A stretch of 64,000 nt of DNA, from NCBI GenBank assembly GCA_963662605.1, contig OY759785.1, positions 310,001-374,000 of the forward strand. Reading direction: 5' to 3'. This stretch comes from G963662605 sp963662605 (GTDB lineage Bacteria; Bacteroidota; Ignavibacteria; Ignavibacteriales; Ignavibacteriaceae). Positions within the stretch are counted from its first letter, which is position 1, and each line of letters begins with the position of its first letter. The notes beneath the pieces are model-generated. The model was given only the letters and a program-made list of their open reading frames with translations, was not told the origin of the DNA and ran no database searches. This document shows, piece after piece, positions 1 through 9,650 of the stretch. The position numbers and the translations under genes were made by a program.

Positions 1-1689
1 GATGCGGCAATGACTCTGAGAAAAGTTTGTGACCCCGCAACCGGAAAAGACTGCATCGAAGGTTTTGTTGTAGATGTTACCGAACGCAAACTGATTCAAA
101 AGGAATTAGTCGAACAAAAGAGCTTCTTTGAACAGATGTTTCTCCAGTCCATTACAAGCAGCGAGATACTCGACAAAGACGGCTGGGCATTGCGTATCAA
201 TTCAAAGCTTTCTGAATTATTTGGGGTACTGCCGGAAAACATAGAAAACAACCAGTACAATATTTTCCAGGATGGAGAAATCCAGAAAAAGGGAATTGAC
301 AAAATATTACGGGGAGTTTTTGAGAATAAACTTTCTGCAACGTGGGAAGTATATTTCGATACTCAAAGTGCTGCCAAGTCGCAAAACATCAAACTTGAAA
401 AAGACACACGCTCATGGTTCTCGGTTAAAGCATATCCGATTCTAAACGAACAAGGAGAGTTAACAAATGTTATTGTGCAGCATGAAGATATAACCGACAG
501 AAAAATGGTCGAAGAAACACTTGTCGCCTCAAAGGAAAAGGCGGAAGAGATGAGCCGCCTGAAATCAAGCTTCTTGGCAAACATGAGTCATGAATTGCGA
601 ACCCCGATGATCGGCATTCTCGGATTCTCGGAAATTTTAGTGAACACTCTTACGGAGACGGGAACAAAGGAACTTGCCGAGATAGTTTTCAACAGCGGCA
701 AGCGCCTCATGGATACTTTAAATCTGATTCTTGACCTGTCACGAATCGAAGCCGGAAAACTTGAACTTAATTATTCAACCTTTGACCTTTCAACAGACAT
801 AAGAAATATCTGTAAATGGCATGAGCCCGCGGCAAATAAAAAGGGGCTAAGCATATCCTTCCATCCGGCGCATGATATTCATACAATTAATCTCGACCAA
901 AAACTTTGCCATGAAATTATATCGAATCTGGTGAATAATGCCGTCAAGTTTACTATGGTCGGGGGCATAACTGTCAGGACACTCGAAACCGACAAGGAGG
1001 TATTGATCCAGGTTTCTGATACCGGCATTGGTATCGCCGAAAAAGACTTCGAGCTTATATTCGAGGAATTCCGTCAAACCAGCGAAGGGCTTAATAGAAG
1101 TTTTGAAGGTGCCGGTCTCGGTCTGTCGCTGACAAAGAAGTTTGTCGAAAAGCTAAAAGGGACTATTCAGGTTGAAAGCACAGTCGGCAAAGGCACTACC
1201 ATGACCGTCTCTTTTCCCAAGAGAAAAATTACGAAGCAGATCCCTACTGAAGAACCCGAAACCGGAGCGATTGCAAAAGCCTCCCCTCGTTCCTTCGGCG
1301 CGGAAGAAAATCTTCCCGAAGCATTGTATGTTGAAGATGATCCCGTTGCCTTTAATGTCATTACCCGCATGTTGAAAAACCTCTGCCGTCTTGAACAAGC
1401 TCAAAACTCCGAGCAGGCGTTGAAAATGGCAGCGTCAAAGCAATACGATTTTATACTGATGGATATTAATCTGGGAAGCGGCCTTGACGGTATTCAAACA
1501 ACGACGATTTTACGGCAAATGGAATCGTATAAAGAAACACCTATTGCCGCAGTTACTGCATTTGCCATGGTTGGAGACAAGGAAGAATTTCTTGCAAGCG
1601 GCTGCACGCATTACATTTCAAAACCGTTTGGGAAAAAAGAGATTTGTGATTTGGTGCGGCAGATATTGCAACAATCATCGGTAAATTAG
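1..1689 (+). CDS. Hybrid sensor histidine kinase/response regulator, 5' end cut by window
   Basis: The reading frame is open from base 1 and the first visible residues are the end of a PAS/PAC domain, so the true start lies outside the window. Counting from the ATG at 10, a second PAS domain covers about residues 40-165. A HisKA domain follows with the H-box NMSHELRTP (phospho-acceptor His194), then an HATPase domain with N-box NLVNNAVKF, G1 DTGIGI and G2 GAGLGL. A receiver domain (about 438-555) has acidic pair D443/D444, phospho-acceptor D485, T516 and K538. This is a cytoplasmic hybrid kinase at least in its visible part; any membrane or sensor segment would be upstream. The signal sensed cannot be told from the sequence. 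Confidence 0.93.
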   Translation, partial: DAAMTLRKVCDPATGKDCIEGFVVDVTERKLIQKELVEQKSFFEQMFLQSITSSEILDKDGWALRINSKLSELFGVLPENIENNQYNIFQDGEIQKKGIDKILRGVFENKLSATWEVYFDTQSAAKSQNIKLEKDTRSWFSVKAYPILNEQGELTNVIVQHEDITDRKMVEETLVASKEKAEEMSRLKSSFLANMSHELRTPMIGILGFSEILVNTLTETGTKELAEIVFNSGKRLMDTLNLILDLSRIEAGKLELNYSTFDLSTDIRNICKWHEPAANKKGLSISFHPAHDIHTINLDQKLCHEIISNLVNNAVKFTMVGGITVRTLETDKEVLIQVSDTGIGIAEKDFELIFEEFRQTSEGLNRSFEGAGLGLSLTKKFVEKLKGTIQVESTVGKGTTMTVSFPKRKITKQIPTEEPETGAIAKASPRSFGAEENLPEALYVEDDPVAFNVITRMLKNLCRLEQAQNSEQALKMAASKQYDFILMDINLGSGLDGIQTTTILRQMESYKETPIAAVTAFAMVGDKEEFLASGCTHYISKPFGKKEICDLVRQILQQSSVN

Positions 1690-1697
1690 ACCGGATG

Positions 1698-2405
1698 CTA
1701 TAGACCGCCGAATTTGAATGTCTTGATCATCGCAAGAAATACAGGTTGGAATTCCTTAAAGTCCGCCTCGCCTTTTACAATTAATTTAATCGAATAATCC
1801 TGTTCCGATTCGGTGCGGATGTAAATCGTCTGCGCGTACTGCCCTTCTAACATTTCCGGAGGATTAAAATACATTGTGTAATTCTTTTCTTCCGATTTCA
1901 TGTTGTACTTGGATGGATTGAACATATACTTTTCCTGAACATCAACATGAACATACGGGATTACTCCTGAAGTGGTCGGCGGTCCGAGAAAAGTAACACC
2001 GTCAAGCTTGTTCTTTTTGTTCTGATCCATAAACGACCAGCCTATTGGATAGCGCATCCGGACATGGAGTGTTGGTTCGGCGTATTGTCCCGGCAGCCCC
2101 ATCGTATCTATTCCGGCAAGAAGTCCGCCGCCGTCTCCCGCTTGTTCAGTCTGCGCTGTCTTTTGTCCGGTGGAAGCGTCAGCATCCGGTTGCTCTTGTG
2201 CTTTCTCATCCGATGGAGGTATAACGTTTCTTTCATCCGCACCCGGCCCGCCACCCATCATATCCACCTGATAATTTCCTCCACGGCCATACATGTGGTC
2301 GGAATCGGTATGCATTGCCGCGGTCAGCACAATCACCGAAACTATTGCAGCATGCAGCAGTACCGATGAGGCCAGTCCGGTATATTTCGGATTAAACAGG
2401 GACAT
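1698..2405 (-). CDS. Membrane-anchored protein with TonB-like N-terminus, unknown function
   Basis: About 235 residues. I prefer the ATG at 2405 over an adjacent TTG at 2408; no clear ribosome binding site is visible for either. The N-terminus has a short basic cytoplasmic stretch and one membrane helix (SVLLHAAIVSVIVLTAA), as in TonB/energy-transducer proteins. Then comes a low-complexity Gly/Gln/Asp/Thr linker, then a globular domain (about residues 110-235) beginning with a MRYPIGW motif that recalls PsbP/DcrB-like domains. The TonB C-terminal domain itself is not recognisable. It is convergent with the histidine kinase, whose stop lies 8 bases away. Likely an inner-membrane protein with a periplasmic domain; function unknown. 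Confidence 0.75.
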   Translation of the reverse strand: MSLFNPKYTGLASSVLLHAAIVSVIVLTAAMHTDSDHMYGRGGNYQVDMMGGGPGADERNVIPPSDEKAQEQPDADASTGQKTAQTEQAGDGGGLLAGIDTMGLPGQYAEPTLHVRMRYPIGWSFMDQNKKNKLDGVTFLGPPTTSGVIPYVHVDVQEKYMFNPSKYNMKSEEKNYTMYFNPPEMLEGQYAQTIYIRTESEQDYSIKLIVKGEADFKEFQPVFLAMIKTFKFGGL

Positions 2406-2480
2406 CAATCAAAATATTTCTATTATTCGCATTTGGAAAATTACGAAAACAAATGAGCAGATAATAAACTTATCTGTGTT

Positions 2481-4466
2481 TTACTTTTTCCGGCGCCCGA
2501 TATTCACAAAATCAATCTGTGTAAATACAGAGCGTAAATTTTCCGGCAGCAGTTTTGTGTTGACACTAAACAGCGCTCCTACTACTCTGTTGTCATCCGA
2601 AATGTAGTTGTCGCTTTGCAGAATAATAGAACTATCTTTTGCTGTTGTATCTAACCATTTTTTCCCAATAGTCAGATTTCGTGAAAACAAATTTCCTGCC
2701 GGTAAATAAGTAGTATCGGAAATAATGCGGTCAAGTACCGGGTACCTGCTTTTCCACAACTGTTCATTCCCTTTAATTATTCCCGGATTTTTACGAAGCC
2801 TGTCCGCGTAATCCCGATGGGTTTCCAGTAAAATCTGCTCCACTGTTACCGCTCTATCGCAGTTAACAAACAGATTATTCACTATATTATTATGCCCCCC
2901 GCCTTCTATCAGCAATCCCTGCTGACATTTTTCAAAAATATTGTGATGCACGTTCACATCAGCAACAAAGCCATCAATATGTATTCCGCGGAATGAATAC
3001 CCGCCTTGTCCGTGAACATCATGGATATAATTATTTTTAATTTCATTACCGAGAAATGTCTGATTCCCCCACAGATAAATTGCGCCGCCGATGCCCGTTT
3101 CAAATCCGAGATTATATAATTCATTGTATTCAACAATATTGTCATTGCCATCCACATAAATTCCGGTATATGATGCATCGTGAACGACATTATGAGAAAT
3201 CCGGGCACCGACTCCGTATACTTGCACCGCCGGTGCATGAGTGCGAATTAACCGGGAGAAATTTTTAAACTCATTATTATCTATCACGTTATGTGCCGAT
3301 ATGAGGCGCGCCCTGTCTCCGCCATGCAGTTCAACACCACCGGCGCCCAGATTTTCAAACATGCTGTTCTTTACGGTAATATATGATGCGCCATAAGCCT
3401 GTATGGCTTCGGATGATATGTTCCGGAAAGTACAGTTATCAAAGACAATGTTGTTTGCTTTCGAAATCAGGGCGGAATACGACACGCTCTCTTCAAAAGT
3501 AATTCCGCTGATTTCAATCCACGAGGCTTCAACTAATTTTATCAAATTCATCACAACCGGAGCAGTAATGTACGCGGCGATATCTTTGTCTTTCGGATAT
3601 ACGTACACGGTCTTTGTTGCGCCATCAAAGGCGTAATCACCCGGAGAATTTATACGGGAAATTGCATTTGTAAAGTAGAATCTCTGTTCCCGGGAATATC
3701 CATATCGTGGTTGAGGAGACAAAAAAGAGACTTCGTGGTTTGCAGGGTCAAGGTTTTTTACTTTCTGATAATCGTCATACCATACATATTTCCAAAAGCC
3801 ATGACAATACAGATCTTTTTCGTTTTTCAGAAAATCCAGTCCAGATCCGGAGAAGATTATTCCCGTATCTTTCGGCGATACTTTAACATCCGCAATTTCT
3901 AAAAATGATGTATCCGGATACCGTGCCAAGCGGAGCGGCTGGCCTTTATAGAATAACTCAAAAAATCTCTCGTCCTTGTTGTTCAATTCAAGCTTGTAGT
4001 AAGGGTAGCTTTCAATCTTCGCCTGAAGTACCTTACCTTTGGATTCTTCCGGTAATAGACGCAGTATTTCTTCGTTTTGGACGGTTTGGAAATTGGTCAA
4101 TCTCATTCCGCCTGACAAAACAGGTTTTTCGTTCTGGTAAGCCGTTATAACAACCGGAGTATCAGGACTTCCTGAATCCTCCTTATATATCGAGATGGAT
4201 TGGTCAAGATAATAGGTTCCGCCACGCATTTCAATCCGAAATCGTTGATTCGGTTTCGAGAATTTCATAAAACGAACCGTACTGATCGCCTTTTGCAGTG
4301 TTGCAACCGGACCGTCTGTTTTTGTTTCATTTGCAGCAGCAAGTTTCCCGCTCCAAGTATCGTTTCCGGCCGATGAAACGTACACAATATTAAGCTGTGC
4401 CCATACCGGGCAACCGAGCAGCATAGTCAACGCGGCGACAACAAAGAAAGTTTGTTTATTCATCAT
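2481..4466 (-). CDS. Secreted right-handed parallel beta-helix protein, probable glycoside hydrolase/lyase
   Basis: I chose the ATG at 4466 because an ACAAGG ribosome binding site sits 7 bases upstream; the ATG at 4463 is equally possible, and the longer frame to 4502 adds residues before the signal peptide. The signal peptide ends at VWAQ. After it comes the YVSSAGNDTWSG motif common at the start of secreted beta-helix carbohydrate enzymes (GH141/GH120-like), then many Asn-rich beta-helix coils of the pattern NN.F.N (about residues 310-530). Substrate is unknown; plant or algal polysaccharide is a reasonable guess from the family. No NPFNP-type sorting domain is present at the C-terminus. 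Confidence 0.85.
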   Translation of the reverse strand: MMNKQTFFVVAALTMLLGCPVWAQLNIVYVSSAGNDTWSGKLAAANETKTDGPVATLQKAISTVRFMKFSKPNQRFRIEMRGGTYYLDQSISIYKEDSGSPDTPVVITAYQNEKPVLSGGMRLTNFQTVQNEEILRLLPEESKGKVLQAKIESYPYYKLELNNKDERFFELFYKGQPLRLARYPDTSFLEIADVKVSPKDTGIIFSGSGLDFLKNEKDLYCHGFWKYVWYDDYQKVKNLDPANHEVSFLSPQPRYGYSREQRFYFTNAISRINSPGDYAFDGATKTVYVYPKDKDIAAYITAPVVMNLIKLVEASWIEISGITFEESVSYSALISKANNIVFDNCTFRNISSEAIQAYGASYITVKNSMFENLGAGGVELHGGDRARLISAHNVIDNNEFKNFSRLIRTHAPAVQVYGVGARISHNVVHDASYTGIYVDGNDNIVEYNELYNLGFETGIGGAIYLWGNQTFLGNEIKNNYIHDVHGQGGYSFRGIHIDGFVADVNVHHNIFEKCQQGLLIEGGGHNNIVNNLFVNCDRAVTVEQILLETHRDYADRLRKNPGIIKGNEQLWKSRYPVLDRIISDTTYLPAGNLFSRNLTIGKKWLDTTAKDSSIILQSDNYISDDNRVVGALFSVNTKLLPENLRSVFTQIDFVNIGRRKK

Positions 4467-4617
4467 AATAATACCTTGTCTCACATATTGTAAAATACAC
4501 AAATTTTTTCTGCCATCTCCGGCAAAACCATTATCTCAATATTCGTTATTCTCAATTAGTATTTCTTTTGTTATTTTCCTTTACTGATTTTTCACCTAAA
4601 TATAATTGAGACGCGCG

Positions 4618-4764
4618 ATGCCCCTGCTCCGAGAAAAACAAATCATAAAATCCGATCCGGACGATGACCGCCTTACGGAAAAGGAAAAGATCATTGAACG
4701 GGTCACGATTTTATTTGCAGCCGCAACAACATTCGGATTCTTTTTGAAAATCCTTCTTTTCTAA
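4618..4764 (+). CDS. Small putative membrane protein (48 aa)
   Basis: ATG at 4618, TAA at 4762-4764. The product starts MPLLREKQIIKSD, has a charged middle (DPDDDRLTEKEK) and ends in one hydrophobic helix of about 18 residues (TILFAAATTFGFFLKILL). It ends 17 bases before the glycosyltransferase gene on the same strand, so the two may be co-transcribed. The ribosome binding site is poor, so the call rests on the clean soluble-plus-helix layout and position. I recognise no family. Confidence 0.45.
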   Translation: MPLLREKQIIKSDPDDDRLTEKEKIIERVTILFAAATTFGFFLKILLF

Positions 4765-4781
4765 CAAATATTATATATAGT

Positions 4782-5738
4782 ATGATAGATGTAGCAATCG
4801 TTATCGTCAGCTGGAACACCAAGGGTCTTCTGCGCAAATGTATTCAATCTGTTAAAGATGAAACAAAGAAGTATTCCTATGAAATCTGGGTTGTTGACAA
4901 CAACTCTCCGGATGATTCCGCGGGCATGGTTCGCGACGAGTTTCAGGAAGTTCGGTTGATTGCCAATTCGACCAACAACGGATTTGCTCCGGCGAACAAT
5001 CAGGCACTGCGTGAAGCAAAGGCAAAAAACTATCTTTTGCTGAATCCCGATACGGTAGTGCTAAACGGAGCCATAGATAAAATGCTCGACTACATGTACG
5101 AACATCATCCGGGCATTGTTACCTGCAAATTGCTGAATGATGATCTGACGCTTCAAAAGTCGGTGAATAACTTTTTCTCGTTATGGGCATCGTTTTTTGA
5201 AAACCGCTTTTTTGCCGACTTGCTGAAAGGGCTGAATCTATCAGGCAAACACTTCATGTCCTATTGGGATCACTCAACCACACGCGAAATTGACTGGTCA
5301 TTCGGTGCCGTATTACTTTTTCCGCAGGAAGTGTATGATAAGGTCGGAATTTTAGACGACCGGTATTATATCTACGCGGAGGAAATGGATTTTTATATGC
5401 GGGTGAAAAATGCCGGTTATAAATCCATTTTTCTTGCAGATGTTGAAATCATCCATTACGGCAAATCAAGTTCACGTCAACGGCGCGGTGAAATGTTCAT
5501 TCACAACTATAAAAGCTTTTATCTCTTTCTGCGCAAGCATTATCCGGGATATGTATATCCTGCTTATAGGGCAAGAACCATCGTTTACATGGTCTTATGG
5601 ATTCTCTATTTCTCCGCAAAGGCAGGAGTGCATAAAATTAAGGGCACATCAGCCGAGGAAGATGTAGCAAACATCAATGTTTATAAAATGGCGTTGTCGT
5701 GGCATTTTTCTCCTGAGAGCAAAATCCCCAATGGATAA
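4782..5738 (+). CDS. Family 2 glycosyltransferase
   Basis: 318 residues. The GT-A fold starts at once with AIVIVSWNTKGLLRKC, followed by VVDNNSPDDS and NNGFAPANNQA and the metal-binding region LLLNPDTVV. This order is typical of rhamnosyl-type GT2 enzymes (WcaA/RfbF-like). A C-terminal segment (about residues 265-285) is hydrophobic and may associate with the membrane. It overlaps the next gene by 8 bases, so the two are translationally coupled. Role: adding a sugar to a surface polysaccharide or lipid-linked glycan; donor and acceptor unknown. Confidence 0.92.
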   Translation: MIDVAIVIVSWNTKGLLRKCIQSVKDETKKYSYEIWVVDNNSPDDSAGMVRDEFQEVRLIANSTNNGFAPANNQALREAKAKNYLLLNPDTVVLNGAIDKMLDYMYEHHPGIVTCKLLNDDLTLQKSVNNFFSLWASFFENRFFADLLKGLNLSGKHFMSYWDHSTTREIDWSFGAVLLFPQEVYDKVGILDDRYYIYAEEMDFYMRVKNAGYKSIFLADVEIIHYGKSSSRQRRGEMFIHNYKSFYLFLRKHYPGYVYPAYRARTIVYMVLWILYFSAKAGVHKIKGTSAEEDVANINVYKMALSWHFSPESKIPNG

Positions 5739-7245
5739 TTTTGTTATTCCGATTACTCCCGAGCCAAAACCTGAGACTCTGTACGAAAAAATTTACGCAT
5801 ACCTGAAACTTGGTATTTGGGAAAAACGTTTCGACAGTCCTGCCGGGATTATCGCTTTGTTTGCCGCTGCCGCAGTCATCTCATTTCTTGTTGCCAAAGG
5901 AGGAATAACTGCCGTTGTGCTGATATTGGGTGCGATTATTGGAATTCCGTTTATCGTTGCCTGCATGTTTTATTTCAAGTTCGGAATAACAGCAACCATT
6001 ACCGCCGCGTTTTTTGTACTGGGGGTAAAAAGGTTGGTCTCAGATGTTCAGCTCGGTGTGCTTATGGATGTTCTTGTCGCCGTTATGTTTCTCGGTTTGT
6101 TTATTAAGCAAATTGAACTGCACGACTGGAGTTTCGCTAAAAATCCGATAAGTAAGATGATCCTGCTTTGGATTTTATATAATTTATTACAGGTCGCCAA
6201 TCCTTCAGCCGAATCGCGTCTTGCGTGGGTATATACCGTTCGAACGTTCGCAGGAATTATGATTTTATATTTCCTTCTGATGTACACCATTGATACAAAG
6301 CAGTTCATCAAGCGGTTGATAAAATTATGGCTGCTGCTTGCTTTGCTTGGCGCAATCTGGGGTTACGTGCAGGAGTATTTCGGATTAATGCCGTTTGAAC
6401 TTGCATGGGCAACAAATCCACCCGAGAGATATGCCTTGTTATGGCAAGCCGGTAAGTTCAGAAAATTTTCTTTCTTTTCCGATCCTCTCGTATTCGGCAT
6501 TCTCATGTCTTTCACCTCATTGCTTTGTTTTGTTCTTATGACTGGACCTTTCAGCAAAAAGAAAAAAGCCATCTTGTTCTTTATGGGAATTTTTATGCTA
6601 AACGGTATGCTTTTTTCCGGTACACGTGCAGCCTTTATACTTCCTCCGGCGGGATTGATTTTTTACGCCATGATTACCTTCAAAAAGCAGGTGCTCTATT
6701 CAACGGGCGCATTATTGTTATTGGGTGTGGCGATAATCAATGTACCAACGAGCAATGCAAATATCGTGAGATTACAATCTGCGTTTAATCCAACCAACGA
6801 CGCATCGTATCAGGTGCGCGTGAAAAATCAGGCATTTATAAAACCATTCATTCAAAAGCATCCGCTCGGCGGCGGACTCGGCAGCGTTGGTGAATGGGGA
6901 AAGAAATTCAGCCCCTGGTCACCCATAGCAAACTTCCCTCCCGATAGCGGCTACGTCCGCATCGCGGTTGAAGAAGGCTGGATCGGGTTACTGCTCTATG
7001 TTTCATTACTATTTGTGGTATTTCATTCGGGCATAAAAGATTATTTTCGCATTCGCGATCCGGAGCTAAAAACTTACGCGTTGGGAATGCTAACAGTTTT
7101 CTACTCGCTTGTTATTGCAAATTTTCCGCAGGAAGCCATCGGACAGTATCCGATCAATATTTTATTCTTTGTGGCAATTGCAATAATCAACAAGTGCCGC
7201 AAATTAGACGAAGAGAACTACTCATTAAATACTGCTAAGGTTTAA
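5731..7245 (+). CDS. O-antigen ligase/polymerase family membrane protein
   Basis: The frame is open from 5677, but I place the start at the ATG at 5731 (MDNFVIPITPEP), preceded by CTGAGAG and overlapping the upstream glycosyltransferase by 8 bases. The protein has about ten to twelve predicted membrane segments. Near the C-terminus is a long loop with the Wzy/WaaL signature, including HPLGGGLGSVG and PPDSGYVRIAVEEGW. Family members transfer or polymerise undecaprenyl-linked glycans at the periplasmic face of the inner membrane. The paired glycosyltransferase supports a surface-polysaccharide role. Ligase versus polymerase cannot be settled by sequence. Confidence 0.88.
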   Translation: MDNFVIPITPEPKPETLYEKIYAYLKLGIWEKRFDSPAGIIALFAAAAVISFLVAKGGITAVVLILGAIIGIPFIVACMFYFKFGITATITAAFFVLGVKRLVSDVQLGVLMDVLVAVMFLGLFIKQIELHDWSFAKNPISKMILLWILYNLLQVANPSAESRLAWVYTVRTFAGIMILYFLLMYTIDTKQFIKRLIKLWLLLALLGAIWGYVQEYFGLMPFELAWATNPPERYALLWQAGKFRKFSFFSDPLVFGILMSFTSLLCFVLMTGPFSKKKKAILFFMGIFMLNGMLFSGTRAAFILPPAGLIFYAMITFKKQVLYSTGALLLLGVAIINVPTSNANIVRLQSAFNPTNDASYQVRVKNQAFIKPFIQKHPLGGGLGSVGEWGKKFSPWSPIANFPPDSGYVRIAVEEGWIGLLLYVSLLFVVFHSGIKDYFRIRDPELKTYALGMLTVFYSLVIANFPQEAIGQYPINILFFVAIAIINKCRKLDEENYSLNTAKV

Positions 7246-7248
7246 AAT

Positions 7249-7274
7249 GCAAAGACGCCTTACGGCGTCTTTGC
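7249..7274. terminator. Strong intrinsic terminator, probably bidirectional
   Basis: GCAAAGACGCC and GGCGTCTTTGC form a perfect 11-bp stem with the four-base loop TTAC, followed by TATGCTTTTATTT. It lies 3 bases after the O-antigen ligase stop and before the convergent stop of the propeller gene at 7300, so it can serve both. Confidence 0.9.
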
Positions 7275-7299
7275 TATGCTTTTATTTCATATCGCGAAT

Positions 7300-9570
7300 C
7301 TATTTTCTCACTACCGCAACTTTCTTTGTCCCGACACTATTCCCGTCTTTATCGAATGCAACTAAAATATAAACACCTGAGCTGACAAGCTGACCCGCGT
7401 CATTTCGTCCGTCCCATTGTGCTATATTACCGCCGAGTGTTTCCATGGAGCGGATCAAATTTCCGGAAATATCTATAATCTTGATCCCTGAATCCTTAAT
7501 CAAACCCTCAATCGTCAATGGTGATGAAGTTGCAGATAACAAATACGGCGCCGGATAGGTAAACAAACCGGAGTAATCGTCGGCGGGTTTTTGTGCGTAG
7601 GTTGTAATTTCGACGAGAGCAGCATCAAGTCCGACATACACTTTGCCGGTTTTTTCATCAACCGCAATAGTTCTAACGGCATCCGTAGTAAGCGGACTAT
7701 TGGAACTATTGAATGATTTTATTACCGAAGTACCGTCCGAAGAGACCAGCAATAGCCCCTGACTTGTACCTATCCATTTTCTATTAAGCGCATCAACTGC
7801 CATGCAGTTTATCGTGTATTGCCGCAACGGAAATTTCTGATCCAGTGTGAGAGACGAAGCACTGTAGTTCAACGCCAGCGAGGGATCGGCCAAAGCATAG
7901 ACGCCAAGATTTGTGCCTATCCATAACTCGCCTCTCTTGTCCACGGCCATACAGGTAATAGACTTATCAGAGATCGAAGCGTTATCAGAAAGGTTTCCGT
8001 ATGTATATTTTGCAGGTTTACCGAGCGCTCCGTTCTCATTCAAAAAATATAAATCATTGGCGGTATTGTACCATTTTGTGTCGTTATTATCTATTGCCAA
8101 GCCGAGGTACTGATTCGATACACTTGAATCAGGAAGATTTGAGAACGCAAACCACACACTGTCTTTCGTATAACAGCCCATCATCGTTGAGTTAAGGCTA
8201 AGAAGTACCAACGCCCATAAATTTTCTTTGCTATCCAATTTAGTATCCGTAATAACAACATAATTCGGCGTTGGAGAACCTACGCCAACAAGTGGGGTGT
8301 TATCATAGTTGAATACTTGAAAATTTGTTGGGGATTTATACTTAATGAACCCATATCCCCATGTGTTAAGATATTGATACCCATCAGAACCGGAGTATAC
8401 GTTGAAAATATAATTTGATGGGAGCGTCGGGATTGAGGTTTGGTTTAAGTTTTGCCACGCAGTTCCATCGTAATGATAGGCACCCACACCTGTAACATCC
8501 CTTCCGCTTGCACACCACACATCACTTTTGCTATCAACAGAAACAGAGATAAATTGATTCGCAAATGGTCCATTTGGGTACATAAAATCACTGCTTCCAA
8601 AATCATCCGCCTTAAGCAGACCTTTAGAGCCCGTGAAATATGATTCTGCGCCAGTGGATACAATTTCTGTAAGCAGGCTTGTGTTTAATATTATATTTTC
8701 TGTGGTCGTGCCGTTATAGTGCAAAAAGACTGTATTACCCGCTAATATGTAGAGCGAATCACCGGATATATAAACAGAGCTTATGGCGTTCGATTTAAGC
8801 TCGGGAATGAATGATGTGTTTATACCCGTGGAAGTAAACTGATACAAGCCGGCATTCGTTGCAACAACAACAGTGTTTTGATACACTGCAATTTGATTTG
8901 TTGTTGAAGCAACATATCCGTTGCTGCTGTTGTAGTCCGTCCATGATTCCGGCGCTGCGGGATTAATGCTGCCTGCGTTTTGCACGGCAATGCCGGATGC
9001 AGTAGCCGCGTATAATTGTCCGTTCAAATATGCACATCCGGAAACCGAAGTATTTGCCGTAAATGATGTGCCCAGTTTTAAATATGAATCAAGATTGTTA
9101 TAAGTAGAAGCCTGAATTACCGTCAGACCGAAATCAGTTGCAACAAATACCGAATCACCTTTAATCATCAATCTATTTATTGTCTTGTTGACATAGTTAG
9201 AAGCAAAAATATCATAAATCGAATGGACGGAGTTGTCAGCCGGGTTAATTATGTCTATCATTCCACCATCGCTGCCGACCCAGATACGTCCTTTATTATC
9301 CTGTGCTATCGCTGTGAAAAAGCTCCCTGCAAGGCCTTCGGCTTTCGTGTATGTTTGATAAGTAGAATCCTTGGTATTAAATGCGACTACCCCGCCGTCG
9401 GTCGCTTCCCAAATAACACCGCCAGCCATAAACGCATCACGTACCGCCTGCTTGTTGGTGTGGATTTTCCAGGTAAATAGTTCCTGTGACTTTGCCGGGC
9501 TGCTCGTGAAAATTATCGCTGTTATAATGAAAAATATCCGAAGTGTATGTCTGTTTAACCAGAAAAGCAT
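7300..9570 (-). CDS. Secreted beta-propeller protein with C-terminal FlgD-like sorting domain (PorZ-like layout)
   Basis: 756 residues. ATG at 9570 has AGAGGAAA five bases upstream. The signal peptide ends at AKSQ. The bulk is made of two-component-regulator-type propeller blades with repeated motifs such as DNKGRIWVGSDGG, KRGELWIGTNLG and LNRKWIGTSQG. The last 85 residues (ISGNLIRSMETLGGNIAQWDGRN onward in pieces) form a FlgD/T9SS-type Ig-like tail ending in KKVAVVRK. PorZ, a type IX secretion component, has the same propeller-plus-tail layout, but so do other cargo proteins of this phylum, so I do not assign a symbol. It is outer-membrane or extracellular by layout. Confidence 0.85.
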   Translation of the reverse strand: MLFWLNRHTLRIFFIITAIIFTSSPAKSQELFTWKIHTNKQAVRDAFMAGGVIWEATDGGVVAFNTKDSTYQTYTKAEGLAGSFFTAIAQDNKGRIWVGSDGGMIDIINPADNSVHSIYDIFASNYVNKTINRLMIKGDSVFVATDFGLTVIQASTYNNLDSYLKLGTSFTANTSVSGCAYLNGQLYAATASGIAVQNAGSINPAAPESWTDYNSSNGYVASTTNQIAVYQNTVVVATNAGLYQFTSTGINTSFIPELKSNAISSVYISGDSLYILAGNTVFLHYNGTTTENIILNTSLLTEIVSTGAESYFTGSKGLLKADDFGSSDFMYPNGPFANQFISVSVDSKSDVWCASGRDVTGVGAYHYDGTAWQNLNQTSIPTLPSNYIFNVYSGSDGYQYLNTWGYGFIKYKSPTNFQVFNYDNTPLVGVGSPTPNYVVITDTKLDSKENLWALVLLSLNSTMMGCYTKDSVWFAFSNLPDSSVSNQYLGLAIDNNDTKWYNTANDLYFLNENGALGKPAKYTYGNLSDNASISDKSITCMAVDKRGELWIGTNLGVYALADPSLALNYSASSLTLDQKFPLRQYTINCMAVDALNRKWIGTSQGLLLVSSDGTSVIKSFNSSNSPLTTDAVRTIAVDEKTGKVYVGLDAALVEITTYAQKPADDYSGLFTYPAPYLLSATSSPLTIEGLIKDSGIKIIDISGNLIRSMETLGGNIAQWDGRNDAGQLVSSGVYILVAFDKDGNSVGTKKVAVVRK

Positions 9571-9650
9571 TTTTTCCTCTATGGATAAGTATTTTTTTTG
9601 CTTAATATATTAACTTACTGAAAAAGAAGTAGCTGAAAAACCAAAAAATA

